From Candidatus Sulfotelmatobacter sp. (lineage in GTDB: Bacteria > Acidobacteriota > Terriglobia > Terriglobales > Acidobacteriaceae), in contig JAOAPI010000087.1 of the NCBI GenBank assembly GCA_025462865.1, forward strand, positions 1-64,000: DNA of 64,000 nt, in the 5' to 3' direction. Shown here in pieces: positions 44,744 to 53,325 of this stretch. The position numbers were made by a program, and so were the translations under genes. The notes beneath the pieces were generated by a model. That model made no database searches. It worked only from the letters and a program-made list of their open reading frames with translations, and was not told the DNA's origin. Each line of letters starts with the position of its first letter. Position 1 is the first letter of the stretch.

Positions 44744-45138
44744 CACGTGCTGTCCTGGCAGATACTGGACCGCTCTACGCAGCCGTCGATCCTCACGACG
44801 CACGCCATAAGCAAGCGGTCTCGGAGTTGTGCAAGCTAGATCGCGAGAAACGAGAAATCGTTGTGGCTTACTCGACGCTGCTAGAGGCCTACACAATGGT
44901 TCTGCACCGTCTTGGCCGGGACACCGCCTCGGATTGGCTTACCGACATGGCGGATGCTGCAATGGTCAATCCCACAGCGGAAGACTACCAACGCGCCGCG
45001 GCCAAGATTGCGACGCTGACCGATCAGCCGATCACTTTGTTTGACGCAACGGTCGCGATACTCGCAGCACGACTCAATTTAGAGGTGTGGACCTACGATC
45101 ATCACTTTGATGTGATGCGCGTCGGCGTTTGGCGCTGA
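44740..45138 (+). CDS. vapC: PIN-domain toxin (VapC type ribonuclease)
   Basis: A 132-residue PIN ribonuclease. The acidic metal-binding residues are in place: Asp8 (LADTGPLY), Glu49 (LLEAY), Asp102 (LFDATVA) and Asp120 (YDHHFD). VapC toxins cut tRNA or rRNA; the target of this one is unknown. The start overlaps the antitoxin stop, so translation is coupled. The module is complete. Confidence 0.9.
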   Translation: MTRAVLADTGPLYAAVDPHDARHKQAVSELCKLDREKREIVVAYSTLLEAYTMVLHRLGRDTASDWLTDMADAAMVNPTAEDYQRAAAKIATLTDQPITLFDATVAILAARLNLEVWTYDHHFDVMRVGVWR

Positions 45139-45149
45139 AAGTCGCAGTC

Positions 45150-45422
45150 TTAGCGCCGTATACGACGGAAAATTCCGTAACATGCGAAGCCTGCTGTCCA
45201 TAACAAGACAGCCCCTATCGCCGACGTTTCCAACTGAATAATCGCGTTCTTATGTTGTTGCGTGCGAAGGAGAGCCTCGTTCCGTTGGCTCGGGCTCCTG
45301 CGCCAATCTATGAAAGCTCGATCAAAATCTCGGCGGTGAGAGTTTGGCAGGACAACGTAGAGGACCATCGTAAGCGACAAATACGCTATTGTGCCGAGAA
45401 CTGCCTTCCTTGGTATCAGCAT
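45150..45422 (-). CDS. Small membrane protein downstream of proA
   Basis: A 90-residue protein with two hydrophobic segments (about 8-25 and 68-85) and a basic linker (NSHRRDFDRAFIDWRRSP). The start lies three bases after the proA stop. I do not recognise the family. The tight spacing puts it in the proBA transcript. Confidence 0.6.
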   Translation of the reverse strand: MLIPRKAVLGTIAYLSLTMVLYVVLPNSHRRDFDRAFIDWRRSPSQRNEALLRTQQHKNAIIQLETSAIGAVLLWTAGFACYGIFRRIRR

Positions 45423-45425
45423 GAT

Positions 45426-46679
45426 TCACCGCACCTGCCCCGTCCCCACAATCTCGTACTTCGAAGAAGTGAGTTCAGCGAGCGCGAAAGGGCCGCGACA
45501 GTGGAGTTTCTGGGTGCTGATGCCCATCTCAGCGCCGAAGCCGAACTCGGAGCCGTCGGTGAAACGAGTCGATGCGTTCCAATACACTGCGGCGGAATCG
45601 ACGCCGCGCAGAAACTTGCGCGCGTTCGTCTCGTCGCGCGTCACGATGGAATCGGAGTGCTTGGTGGAATAGTGGTTGATGTGGGCAATCGCTTCATCCA
45701 CGTTCGCAACCACGCGGACGGCCATGCACAGCCGTAAATATTCTTCGTACCAATCCTGGTCGGATGCGGGAGAAATTTTTAGTCCAATTGCCAGGCTGCG
45801 AGATTTCTCATCTCCTCGAACTTCTACACCAGCTTCGATCAGCTTCTTCGCGATCCGCGGGATGTATTCAGCTGCGACGCGCTCATGCACCAGCAATTTC
45901 TCGGCGGCATTGCACACCGACGGCCTTTGGGTCTTGGCGTTGATTACGATTTGGTCTGCCATATCGAAGTCGGCGGAGTCATCGACGAAGATGTGGCAGT
46001 TACCTGCCCCGGTTTCGATCACCGGGACAAACGAATTTTTGGTGACGAACGCAATCAGCTCCGCGCCACCACGCGGAATGATCACATCGACCAACCCGCG
46101 CGCCTGAATGAGTTCCTGCACCGATTCGCGCGTGCTGGAATCGAGGAGTTCGATTGCCCCTTCCGGCACTCCCGGCACGGCGGCGATAATTTCCACCAGG
46201 CATTGATTGCTGCGCGCGGCCTCTTTGCCGCCACGCAATACGATGGCGTTGCCGGTTTTCAAAGCGAGCACGGCGGTATCGACTGTGACGTTCGGGCGCG
46301 ATTCGTAGATAATTCCGATCACACCCAGCGGCACCCGCACTTTGCGGATGCGCAGGCCGTTCGGGCGTGTCCATTCCGCCAACGTTTCGCCGATGGGATC
46401 GGCGAGCGCTGCGACGTCCCGCACTCCTTGCGCCATCTCCTTAATCCGCGCGGTGGTCAGCAGCAAGCGATCGCGCATCGCGCCTTCCAGGCCGGACCGT
46501 TCCATATCTTGATGGTTTGCGACGATAATTTCTTCGGAGCGGGCTTCGATTGCGTCCGCGGTTGCCAGGAGAAGTGCGTTCTTTTCCTCCGTGGAGAGCA
46601 TGGCCAGCTTCGCACTCGCCTGGCGCGCGCGCAAAAGCTTTTCTCTCGTGGAAGCCGGGTTGACAACGGTCGTCGCCAT
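45426..46679 (-). CDS. proA: Gamma-glutamyl phosphate reductase ProA
   Basis: A 417-residue cytoplasmic enzyme for the second step of proline synthesis, reducing glutamyl phosphate to the semialdehyde with NADPH. The catalytic cysteine is in ETGAGNCHIFVD; YESRPNVTVD, RGGKEAARSN and GFGAEMGIST are family marks. Full length. Its ATG stands directly after the proB stop (TAGATG). Confidence 0.96.
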   Translation of the reverse strand: MATTVVNPASTREKLLRARQASAKLAMLSTEEKNALLLATADAIEARSEEIIVANHQDMERSGLEGAMRDRLLLTTARIKEMAQGVRDVAALADPIGETLAEWTRPNGLRIRKVRVPLGVIGIIYESRPNVTVDTAVLALKTGNAIVLRGGKEAARSNQCLVEIIAAVPGVPEGAIELLDSSTRESVQELIQARGLVDVIIPRGGAELIAFVTKNSFVPVIETGAGNCHIFVDDSADFDMADQIVINAKTQRPSVCNAAEKLLVHERVAAEYIPRIAKKLIEAGVEVRGDEKSRSLAIGLKISPASDQDWYEEYLRLCMAVRVVANVDEAIAHINHYSTKHSDSIVTRDETNARKFLRGVDSAAVYWNASTRFTDGSEFGFGAEMGISTQKLHCRGPFALAELTSSKYEIVGTGQVR

Positions 46680-47432
46680 CTACTTTCGTCCTTGCGGCGG
46701 AAAATATGTTCCGACCTTACCTTCCATGCCCAAAGTTATCCCTTGAGGATGTCTTCCATTCACGATGGCAACGTGCACGCCGCCTTCGCTGGCCAGCTTC
46801 GCGGCGCGCAATTTGGAAATCATGCCGCCGCGTCCCAGCGTGCTCTTGCCATTGCATTGCGCTTCCAGCGCGGGAGTGAGTTTGCGTACCACGCGCTGGA
46901 GCCTGGGTTTCTTGCGCCCGTTGGGAACTAGAAAACCATCCACGTTGGTTAGCAGCAGCAGCCAGTCAGCTTTCACTGCCGTGGCAAGCAGGGCGCTCAA
47001 CTCGTCGTTGTCGCCAAAAGCGCCTTCCAACTCACGCACCGATACGCTGTCATTCTCATTCACGATAGGTACTACTCCTAGCGAAAGCAGTTCCGCCAGC
47101 GCATTCTGCAAATTCCGGTAGCGGACCGGAGAAGTGAAGTCATCACTCGAGAGCAGAAGTTGCGCCACCACTTTCTTGCCGAAGAAAAGGCGCTCATAAG
47201 TATGCATCAGCTTGCTTTGTCCGACGGCCGCGCAGGCCTGCATGCCGGGAACACCGCTGGGACGCTTCCGCAGCGCCAGTCCGGACATGCCTGCGGCTAT
47301 CGCGCCGGAGGTGACGATCAAATACTCGTTCTTACCAAGATCGAATTGATCGACCATGGCGCGCAGCAGGTTCGCGTCGATCTGACCTCCCGGCGCGATC
47401 AGGCTGGTGCCGACTTTAATGACGACTCTCAT
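46680..47432 (-). CDS. proB: Glutamate 5-kinase ProB, AAK domain only
   Basis: A 250-residue amino-acid kinase making glutamyl phosphate for proline synthesis. Motifs: VVIKVGTSLI, VTSGAIAAGM, NENDSV and FGDNDELSALLA. It lacks the C-terminal PUA domain of the E. coli enzyme (367 residues). ATG 47432 is used because the kinase fold starts there; an earlier ATG at 47498 would add an unlikely 22-residue lead. No ribosome-binding site is obvious at either. Confidence 0.92.
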   Translation of the reverse strand: MRVVIKVGTSLIAPGGQIDANLLRAMVDQFDLGKNEYLIVTSGAIAAGMSGLALRKRPSGVPGMQACAAVGQSKLMHTYERLFFGKKVVAQLLLSSDDFTSPVRYRNLQNALAELLSLGVVPIVNENDSVSVRELEGAFGDNDELSALLATAVKADWLLLLTNVDGFLVPNGRKKPRLQRVVRKLTPALEAQCNGKSTLGRGGMISKLRAAKLASEGGVHVAIVNGRHPQGITLGMEGKVGTYFPPQGRK

Positions 47433-47624
47433 GCAGGGCAAACTTTCGCTTGGTTGAAATGGTATCGCAATTGGCGCTGGAGGGAGGTTTCGTTTCATTA
47501 CGAATATTCTTATCGATACAAACCGGGCGAGGTACAGGGATCCCGTTGGGGAGGGACAATATCCCTATCCTGCAATTAAAATGGCTTTCTGGCAAGATGA
47601 AAAAAGTTGCCACTTTCAAGGCCT

Positions 47625-48389
47625 ATGCCTGCTTCCAACGCTACCAGCCGCTTTTCTGATCGTGTCGAGAACTATGTACGCTATCGGCCTGGATATCCGC
47701 CGGAGGTTTTGCAGACATTGCGGACTGTGTGCGGCCTATCGCCTCCGCACTTGATCGCCGATATCGCCTCCGGCACCGGCATCTGGACTCGCGAGTTGCT
47801 GGAAAATGGCAACTCAGTTTTTGGGGTCGAGCCAAATGCCGAAATGCGCGCGGCGGGCGAGCGGCTGCTCGATGCGTTTCCTAACTTCACAAGCGTGGCG
47901 GGAACCGCCGAAACTACGACCTTGCCCGATCGGAGTCTAGATTTCGTGACCGCGGCACAGGCGGCGCACTGGTTCGAACGAGCGGGCGCGAGGCAGGAAT
48001 TCATCCGCATCCTGAGGCCTGGTGGTTGGCTGGTGCTGCTGTGGAACGAGCGGCTCACAGATTCGTCACAATTTCTTCGCGAGTACGAACGGTTGCTGCT
48101 GACTTACGGGACTGACTATGAAGACGTCCGGCACGAGCGCACGACTGACGCCGTCAACGAATTTTTCGATCCGGCGCCGTTTCAAGAGCGACAGTTTCCC
48201 ATGAAACAGGAGTTCGACTACGCCGGAGTGGAAGGGAGACTGCTGTCGTCGTCGTATGCGCCGGGGCCGGAACATCCTCAATACGCGGCTATGTTGCAGG
48301 AGTTGCGACGCATCTTCGATGACTGCGCAGTCCATGGTCGGGTCGAATTCGAATACAAGACTCGATTGTATTTCGGACGGCTTAGCTGA
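47625..48389 (+). CDS. Class I SAM-dependent methyltransferase
   Basis: A 254-residue methyltransferase of the UbiE/Methyltransf_11 type: motif I IADIASGTGIWT, GVEPNAEM, then TAAQAAHWFE and RILRPGGWLVLL. The first 30 residues (RFSDRVENYVRYRPGYP) are usual for this group. ATG 47625 is used, with AAGG upstream. Substrate unknown. It is divergent from proB; a TGGCAA / TTGCCA dyad lies in the gap near 47591-47613. Confidence 0.82.
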   Translation: MPASNATSRFSDRVENYVRYRPGYPPEVLQTLRTVCGLSPPHLIADIASGTGIWTRELLENGNSVFGVEPNAEMRAAGERLLDAFPNFTSVAGTAETTTLPDRSLDFVTAAQAAHWFERAGARQEFIRILRPGGWLVLLWNERLTDSSQFLREYERLLLTYGTDYEDVRHERTTDAVNEFFDPAPFQERQFPMKQEFDYAGVEGRLLSSSYAPGPEHPQYAAMLQELRRIFDDCAVHGRVEFEYKTRLYFGRLS

Positions 48390-48393
48390 ATAT

Positions 48394-48486
48394 TCTTCGT
48401 GGACCTTCGTGACCTTTGTGGTTAAGGATTTGAGACGCTTACCGGTGAAAAGATTGACCACGAAGGACACTAAGGTTCACGAAGGA
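48394..48486. repeat. Long imperfect inverted repeat (CTTCGTG / CACGAAG type)
   Basis: CTTCGTGGACC... to ...TTGTGGTT (48394-48422) and ACCACGAAGGAC... to ...CACGAAGG (48458-48486) are imperfect reverse complements with a 35-base spacer. Each arm consists of CCTTCGTG-like units. It lies in the gap between the methyltransferase and the decarboxylase. A strong hairpin without a T-tract; it looks like a dispersed repeat more than a terminator. Confidence 0.65.
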
Positions 48487-48533
48487 AATCCGAATCTGAT
48501 TTGATACCAGTTGCTTCTCTTTTGTTTGAGGTC

Positions 48534-49982
48534 ATGCCAGTGGCTGAAGAAAAGTCTTTTCACATGACGCCGGATGAATTTCGCCGACACGGCCATGCGG
48601 TCGTGGACTGGATTGCCGACTACCACTCGCGCATCGAGTCCTTCCCGGTGCTGTCGCAGGTTAAGCCGGGAGAGATTCGGGCATCGCTTCCGGCGACTCC
48701 GCCGGCGCAGGGCGAGCCGTTCGATGTGCTGCTGAAAGATGTGGAGAAGCTAATTCTTCCCGGGGTCACGCAGTGGCAGTCGCCGAATTTCTTTGCTTAT
48801 TTTCCTTGCAACGCATCGGGGCCCGGCATTCTTGGCGATCTTCTTTCCTCCGGCCTGGGCGTACAGGGAATGCTCTGGTCGACCAGTCCGGCCTGCACGG
48901 AACTTGAAACCCATGTGCTCGATTGGCTGGTAACGATGCTCGGGTTGCCGGAGAAGTTTCTTTCGTCGAGCACGGGTGGGGGCGTCATTCAAGACACGGC
49001 ATCGAGCGCTGCGTTGTGCGCGCTGCTGGCCGCGCGCGAGCGTGCAACGAACTACGCCAGCAATCAGAAAGGATGCGATGGACGCATTGTCGCTTACGCT
49101 TCCACGCAAACACACTCCTCGCTACAGAAGGCGGCAATGATCGCGGGCATTGGAGTCGACAATCTGCGGCTGATCGAAGTCGACGAGAATTTCGCGATGC
49201 GCCCCGATTCTCTCGCGCGCCAGATTGAAATCGACAAGAATGCCGGCCTAGTTCCCTGCTTCGTTTGCGCTACGGTCGGAACTACCTCTTCGAACGCGAT
49301 GGATCCTATCCCGAAGATCGCACGCATCTGCCGCGAGCACAATCTCTGGCTGCACGTGGATGCGGCGATGTCGGGAACAGCGGCGCTTTGTCCCGAGTTT
49401 CGCCATTTCCAAGAGGGAGTCGAACTCGCCGACAGCTACAACTTCAATCCCCATAAGTGGATGTTCACGAATTTTGATTGCAGCTGCTTCTGGGTTGCAG
49501 ACCGGAAAGCGCTGATCCAGACGCTGAGCATTCTGCCGGAATACCTGCGCAACCAGGCTACAGAATCGGGAGCGGTGATCGACTATCGTGATTGGCACAT
49601 CCAACTGGGCCGTCGTTTTCGCTCGTTGAAATTGTGGTTCGTGATCCGTCACTACGGTATTGAGGGTCTGCAGCATCACATTCGCCAGCACGTACAGCTG
49701 GCCCAAGGCTTCGCCGAATGCGTGCGCAACGATTCTCGCTTCGAGCTAGCTGCACCAGTGCCGTTAAACCTGGTCTGCTTTCGCCACAAAGCGGGGGACG
49801 CGGCAAATCAAACCATCATGGACCGCATTAACCGCAGTGGCGACTTATTTCTCACGCACACCAAATTGAATGGGAAGTTCACTCTTCGGCTTTGTGTGGG
49901 ACAGACCAACACACAGGCGCGGCACGTGGAGAAGGCTTGGAAGAGGATTTGCCAGGAAGCGGCGAAGCTTACGCCTGGCTAA
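48534..49982 (+). CDS. PLP-dependent group II decarboxylase (aromatic-amino-acid type)
   Basis: A 482-residue fold-type I PLP enzyme. The PLP lysine is Lys308 in NFNPHKWM; LHVDAAMSGTAALCPE carries the PLP-contacting Asp, and GVIQDTASSA fits the DDC branch. It should decarboxylate an aromatic L-amino acid such as Trp, Tyr, Phe or DOPA; the exact substrate is not given by sequence. ATG 48534 with GAGGT upstream is preferred to ATG 48501. A diverged copy of codons 382-401 occurs at 53231-53290. Confidence 0.9.
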   Translation: MPVAEEKSFHMTPDEFRRHGHAVVDWIADYHSRIESFPVLSQVKPGEIRASLPATPPAQGEPFDVLLKDVEKLILPGVTQWQSPNFFAYFPCNASGPGILGDLLSSGLGVQGMLWSTSPACTELETHVLDWLVTMLGLPEKFLSSSTGGGVIQDTASSAALCALLAARERATNYASNQKGCDGRIVAYASTQTHSSLQKAAMIAGIGVDNLRLIEVDENFAMRPDSLARQIEIDKNAGLVPCFVCATVGTTSSNAMDPIPKIARICREHNLWLHVDAAMSGTAALCPEFRHFQEGVELADSYNFNPHKWMFTNFDCSCFWVADRKALIQTLSILPEYLRNQATESGAVIDYRDWHIQLGRRFRSLKLWFVIRHYGIEGLQHHIRQHVQLAQGFAECVRNDSRFELAAPVPLNLVCFRHKAGDAANQTIMDRINRSGDLFLTHTKLNGKFTLRLCVGQTNTQARHVEKAWKRICQEAAKLTPG

Positions 49983-50029
49983 CCTGTCCCGGATCTTAGT
50001 TACCTTGTGGCATAGCAATTCCTCCCGAC

Positions 50030-50066
50030 GTAACTTGCCGCTCGCCCTAACTGGCAGTAACTTGCC
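50030..50066. repeat. Two GTAACTTGCC direct repeats 27 bp apart
   Basis: Exact ten-base repeats at 50030-50039 and 50057-50066, upstream of the first DUF4034 gene and after the decarboxylase stop. They may be an activator site, or chance. Confidence 0.35.
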
Positions 50067-50099
50067 CACTGAGGACGAATTACTCTCGGGGGATCACCT

Positions 50100-51611
50100 A
50101 TGACAGAAGAATTGTGTACTAAGTCAATCGGAGGCGTTTCTATCCGTTGCTTCAGTTGTTCTTCAGCCGCCCTGAAAAACAGCGTTCTCGGGTTACTACT
50201 AATACTGGTCACGAGCGGCTTCGCCGTGGCAGCCGATCCGAAATCAAATCCCAGCTCATGCAAACTCACTGAGCTAAAAGTCGCCGGCCTGGACGGAAAC
50301 CTGAGCACGGACGTCCATGCGGGAAGGACATATACAGCGACCGTCGCGCACCTCCTGTCGACAGAGAAATTCGAGCAACTCGACTGCTTGGCTGATCATG
50401 CCCGATTAAGCAAGGAAAGATTTGCCGGAGGAGCGTGGAGGCTCCACACGATCTACGTCAGTCTGGATAGCCCGGTCCAATATCCAGTCGCCCACGCTAC
50501 TCCAGCGGAATGGGACGTCCATCTTCAACATCTACAGACGTGGGTGACGGCACGACCCCAATCGATCACGGCGCGAGTTGCCTTAGCTCGTGCGTATCTT
50601 GACTACAGCTACCAGGCGCGAGGGGAAGGAACAAGCGACACCGTGAGCCAAAACGGATGGAAACTCTACAAGGAAAGATCTGCGGAAGCCGAAAGAATAC
50701 TTCAGGAGGCCTCCCGCCTTTCCAATAAGTGCCCGGAGTGGTACACCGCCATGCTGATGGTGGCGCAGAATCTGGGGCGGAGCGCGGCTGAAGCGCGAGT
50801 GCTTTTCGACGAAGCGTTCAAGTTTGAGCCGGATTATTTCTACAATGCTCGCCTCCTTGCCAACTACCTGCAGCCGAAATGGGCCGGCAAAGCGGGCGAA
50901 ACCGATAGGTTCATGCAGGAAATTGCTGATCGCATCGGTGGCGACCAGGGTGACATTTTCTATTTCCAAGTGGCGCTCACTCCTGGCTTGATCTGCGGCT
51001 GTGAAGACGAACCGAAACTGTCGATGGAAAGAATCGAGCGGGGGTTCTCCGCGTCGGAAAAGCAGTACGGTACTTCCATGTTCACCCTCAACAAGATCGC
51101 TTTCGTGGCGGCCAATAGTAAGGACTCCAACTCGATTCTGGCGGACAAAGCGTTGACTCGCATCGGCGAACAGTGGGACGAGGAGACGTGGCAGAAAAAG
51201 GAAAACTTTGATTCGACAAAGCAGTGGGCGACAAAGTGGGCCCCGAGAGCGGCTTTGAGGCTTGCGCAAGAGCAAGCCGCGCAAGCCAATATGCGGACAG
51301 CGGCGGGCGTACATTACAAGGTCGTTTTCGAAAAAACCTACAGGGCGTTGCTGCAGCAATGTGTACGCACTGATGGCAGTACGGTGCAGGAATGGCAGGG
51401 TAAGTTCGATGCGCTCACCGGCGTAGGGACAAATGGCAAATTCGAGGATGGTTCGATCAGTTGGATGGGGCCCGTGGTGATGTGCATGTACCGACAAATG
51501 CTAGCCTCTAAGAAAGACGGTTCTCCGATGTTTCCCGCTCCGCCACAGGCTCCTTATTGGGTAAAACTTGATCTGGATTGGACGGATTTTGCTCCAGTAG
51601 CAGCCAAGTAG
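50100..51611 (+). CDS. DUF4034 secreted protein, paralogue A
   Basis: A 503-residue protein with a signal peptide ending ...TSGFAVAAD (cleavage near residue 44). The body matches DUF4034 as I know it: FEQLDCLADHARLSKERFAGGAW, TARVALARAYLDY, KCPEWYTAMLMVAQN, FEPDYFYNARLLANYL and DRIGGDQGDIFYF. It is helical and TPR-like. The C-terminal PYWVKLDLDWTDFAP block recurs in paralogue B. Function unknown. It is followed by paralogue B after 51 bases. Confidence 0.78.
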   Translation: MTEELCTKSIGGVSIRCFSCSSAALKNSVLGLLLILVTSGFAVAADPKSNPSSCKLTELKVAGLDGNLSTDVHAGRTYTATVAHLLSTEKFEQLDCLADHARLSKERFAGGAWRLHTIYVSLDSPVQYPVAHATPAEWDVHLQHLQTWVTARPQSITARVALARAYLDYSYQARGEGTSDTVSQNGWKLYKERSAEAERILQEASRLSNKCPEWYTAMLMVAQNLGRSAAEARVLFDEAFKFEPDYFYNARLLANYLQPKWAGKAGETDRFMQEIADRIGGDQGDIFYFQVALTPGLICGCEDEPKLSMERIERGFSASEKQYGTSMFTLNKIAFVAANSKDSNSILADKALTRIGEQWDEETWQKKENFDSTKQWATKWAPRAALRLAQEQAAQANMRTAAGVHYKVVFEKTYRALLQQCVRTDGSTVQEWQGKFDALTGVGTNGKFEDGSISWMGPVVMCMYRQMLASKKDGSPMFPAPPQAPYWVKLDLDWTDFAPVAAK

Positions 51612-51662
51612 CGATTCGACATCAACGCGGATCTGCACGCTACCGGCACACACGATTCGAAA

Positions 51663-53198
51663 ATGCGGAGGCCATTTGTGGGTGAGAAGAACTGTGCCAA
51701 CCCGACTGAAAGTTATTTGGTCGGCTGTTCCAATTCTTCGACAACCGCGCTGAGGAGCACCGGTGCACTGCTCCTGCTGACTGTCGTGAGCGGGTTCGTG
51801 GGTTGCCACGGCAATCGCTCCTGGCATAACGGGGCGGCTGGTCAATCCTCGAAAATCAGCGCAAGTGGGAACACCTGTCGAATAAGTGACGAGGAAGAAG
51901 CTGGCTTGACCGTAGATCTAAGCACTGACGTCGGCGCAGCGGCCAGTTACAGAGATACCGTGGCGGGCATGCTGAAGGAAGAGAAGTTCGATGAAATAGA
52001 TTGCCTCGCCGACCGCGTGCGATCGAATAAGGAAAGATTTCCCGGCGGCGCATGGAAACTCCACGAACTCTACCAAGGAGTGTCTGAGCCAGTTCAATAT
52101 CCAGTACATGTCACGCCGGAGGATTGGGACGTACTTCTGAAGCGCCTGCAGGAGTGGGTAGCTGCGCTGCCAAAATCCGTTACCGCTCGCGTCGCGCTGG
52201 CTTCGGCATACCTGGGTTATGCCGCAGACGTACGGGGCGATGGGCGCGCCGATACCGTAAGTGAAGGCGGATGGAAATTGTTTCGGGAGCGCACGGCGGA
52301 AGCTCAGCGACTCCTACAGCAAGCTTCGGCTCTTCGCACCAAGTGCCCTGAATGGTACGTCCAAATGCAGAAGGTAGCTCAGAACATGAATTGGAGCGAG
52401 ACTGAAAAGCGCGCTCTATTCGCCAAAGCGAACAAGTTCGAGCCGGATTATTACTACTATGCCCGGGTTTTCACCAGCGACCTACTACCCAAGTGGGGCG
52501 GAAAGCCAGGAGCTATCGAACAATTTGCAGAGGAGATCGCCGATCGTGTTGGAGGAGATCAGGGCGACATTCTCTATTTCCAGGTGGCGATCGCGAACGA
52601 TGTAACGTGCGGATTTAACCACGATCCACACCTATCCCTGGCAAGGATCGAGAGAGGCTTTGAGGCCTCTGAAAAGCAATACGGAGTCTCCATGGTGAAC
52701 TTGAACCGGATTGCTTTTCTGACAGCTCGTACTCAGCCAGGCGACGCAATCTTCGCCAACAACGTTATGCAGCGCATTGGCGAGCAACGGGACGAGGAGA
52801 CATGGACAAGCCAGGACTTTGAAATGGCCAAGAACTTTGTGGCTTTCATGGGCCCGCGGCTGGCGGTAGAAGCGGCTGCGGACGCGAACATGAAAACCGC
52901 CGAAGGCCTTCGCTACAAAGCGTCTTTCGAAACGCCCTATAAAGAATTGGTACAGCAATGTGTGCGACCTTCGGATGGCGATGTCGGTACCTTCAAGGCA
53001 CTGACGAGCGTGGGCGCCAAGGGGACGGTCGAAGACGTCAGGATTTACTGGAACAGTCCTGCATCCATGTGCGTGTACGAGAAACTACACGCACTGCAGT
53101 TACAGAAGGCGACAGTCTTTCCACCTCCACCGAAAGACCCTTATTGGGTAAGGCTTGATCTGAACTGGGCAGAGTTTGCGCCGGTCTCGTCCAAGTAA
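51663..53198 (+). CDS. DUF4034 protein, paralogue B (probable lipoprotein)
   Basis: A 511-residue tandem paralogue of the gene before it, alignable over nearly its whole length (FDEIDCLADRVRSNKERFPGGAW, FEPDYYYYARVFTSDLLPKWGG, PYWVRLDLNWAEFAP). A hydrophobic stretch at 35-47 ends in FVGC, a plausible lipobox, so this copy may be membrane-anchored while copy A is soluble. Same strand, 51 bases apart; presumably one transcript. No ribosome-binding site stands out. Confidence 0.75.
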   Translation: MRRPFVGEKNCANPTESYLVGCSNSSTTALRSTGALLLLTVVSGFVGCHGNRSWHNGAAGQSSKISASGNTCRISDEEEAGLTVDLSTDVGAAASYRDTVAGMLKEEKFDEIDCLADRVRSNKERFPGGAWKLHELYQGVSEPVQYPVHVTPEDWDVLLKRLQEWVAALPKSVTARVALASAYLGYAADVRGDGRADTVSEGGWKLFRERTAEAQRLLQQASALRTKCPEWYVQMQKVAQNMNWSETEKRALFAKANKFEPDYYYYARVFTSDLLPKWGGKPGAIEQFAEEIADRVGGDQGDILYFQVAIANDVTCGFNHDPHLSLARIERGFEASEKQYGVSMVNLNRIAFLTARTQPGDAIFANNVMQRIGEQRDEETWTSQDFEMAKNFVAFMGPRLAVEAAADANMKTAEGLRYKASFETPYKELVQQCVRPSDGDVGTFKALTSVGAKGTVEDVRIYWNSPASMCVYEKLHALQLQKATVFPPPPKDPYWVRLDLNWAEFAPVSSK

Positions 53199-53230
53199 CG
53201 CTGTTGAATTTGGTACGTAGCGAATCTGGC

Positions 53231-53290
53231 CACATTCGGCAGAATGTACAACTTGCCCAAGGGTTCGCCGAGTGGGTGCGCAACGATTCT
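53231..53290 (+). pseudogene. Remnant of decarboxylase coding sequence
   Basis: 60 bases align without gaps to decarboxylase codons 382-401 (49677-49736) with 52 identities, and the frame is open: HIRQNVQLAQGFAEWVRNDS against HIRQHVQLAQGFAECVRNDS. Weaker similarity further upstream (53202-53218, GTTGAATTTGGTACGT) suggests a longer piece with an internal deletion. The rest of the gene is missing. It lies between the DUF4034 pair and the kinase gene and is too short to be functional. Confidence 0.78.
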
Positions 53291-53308
53291 GCAATTGGAA
53301 CTCTGCGT

Positions 53309-53314
53309 TATAAT
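53309..53314 (+). promoter_or_regulatory. -10 element TATAAT of the kinase gene
   Basis: Consensus TATAAT eleven bases before the ATG at 53326, which would give a leader of about five bases. No ribosome-binding site is visible, so the mRNA may be almost leaderless. It lies just beyond the decarboxylase remnant. Confidence 0.45.
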
Positions 53315-53325
53315 CCAGCGCACCG

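Noticed and set aside
47591-47613. TGGCAA / TTGCCA dyad before the methyltransferase as a sigma-54 promoter
   Set aside because: The GG-GC spacing is sixteen bases instead of ten. It remains only a weak possible operator.
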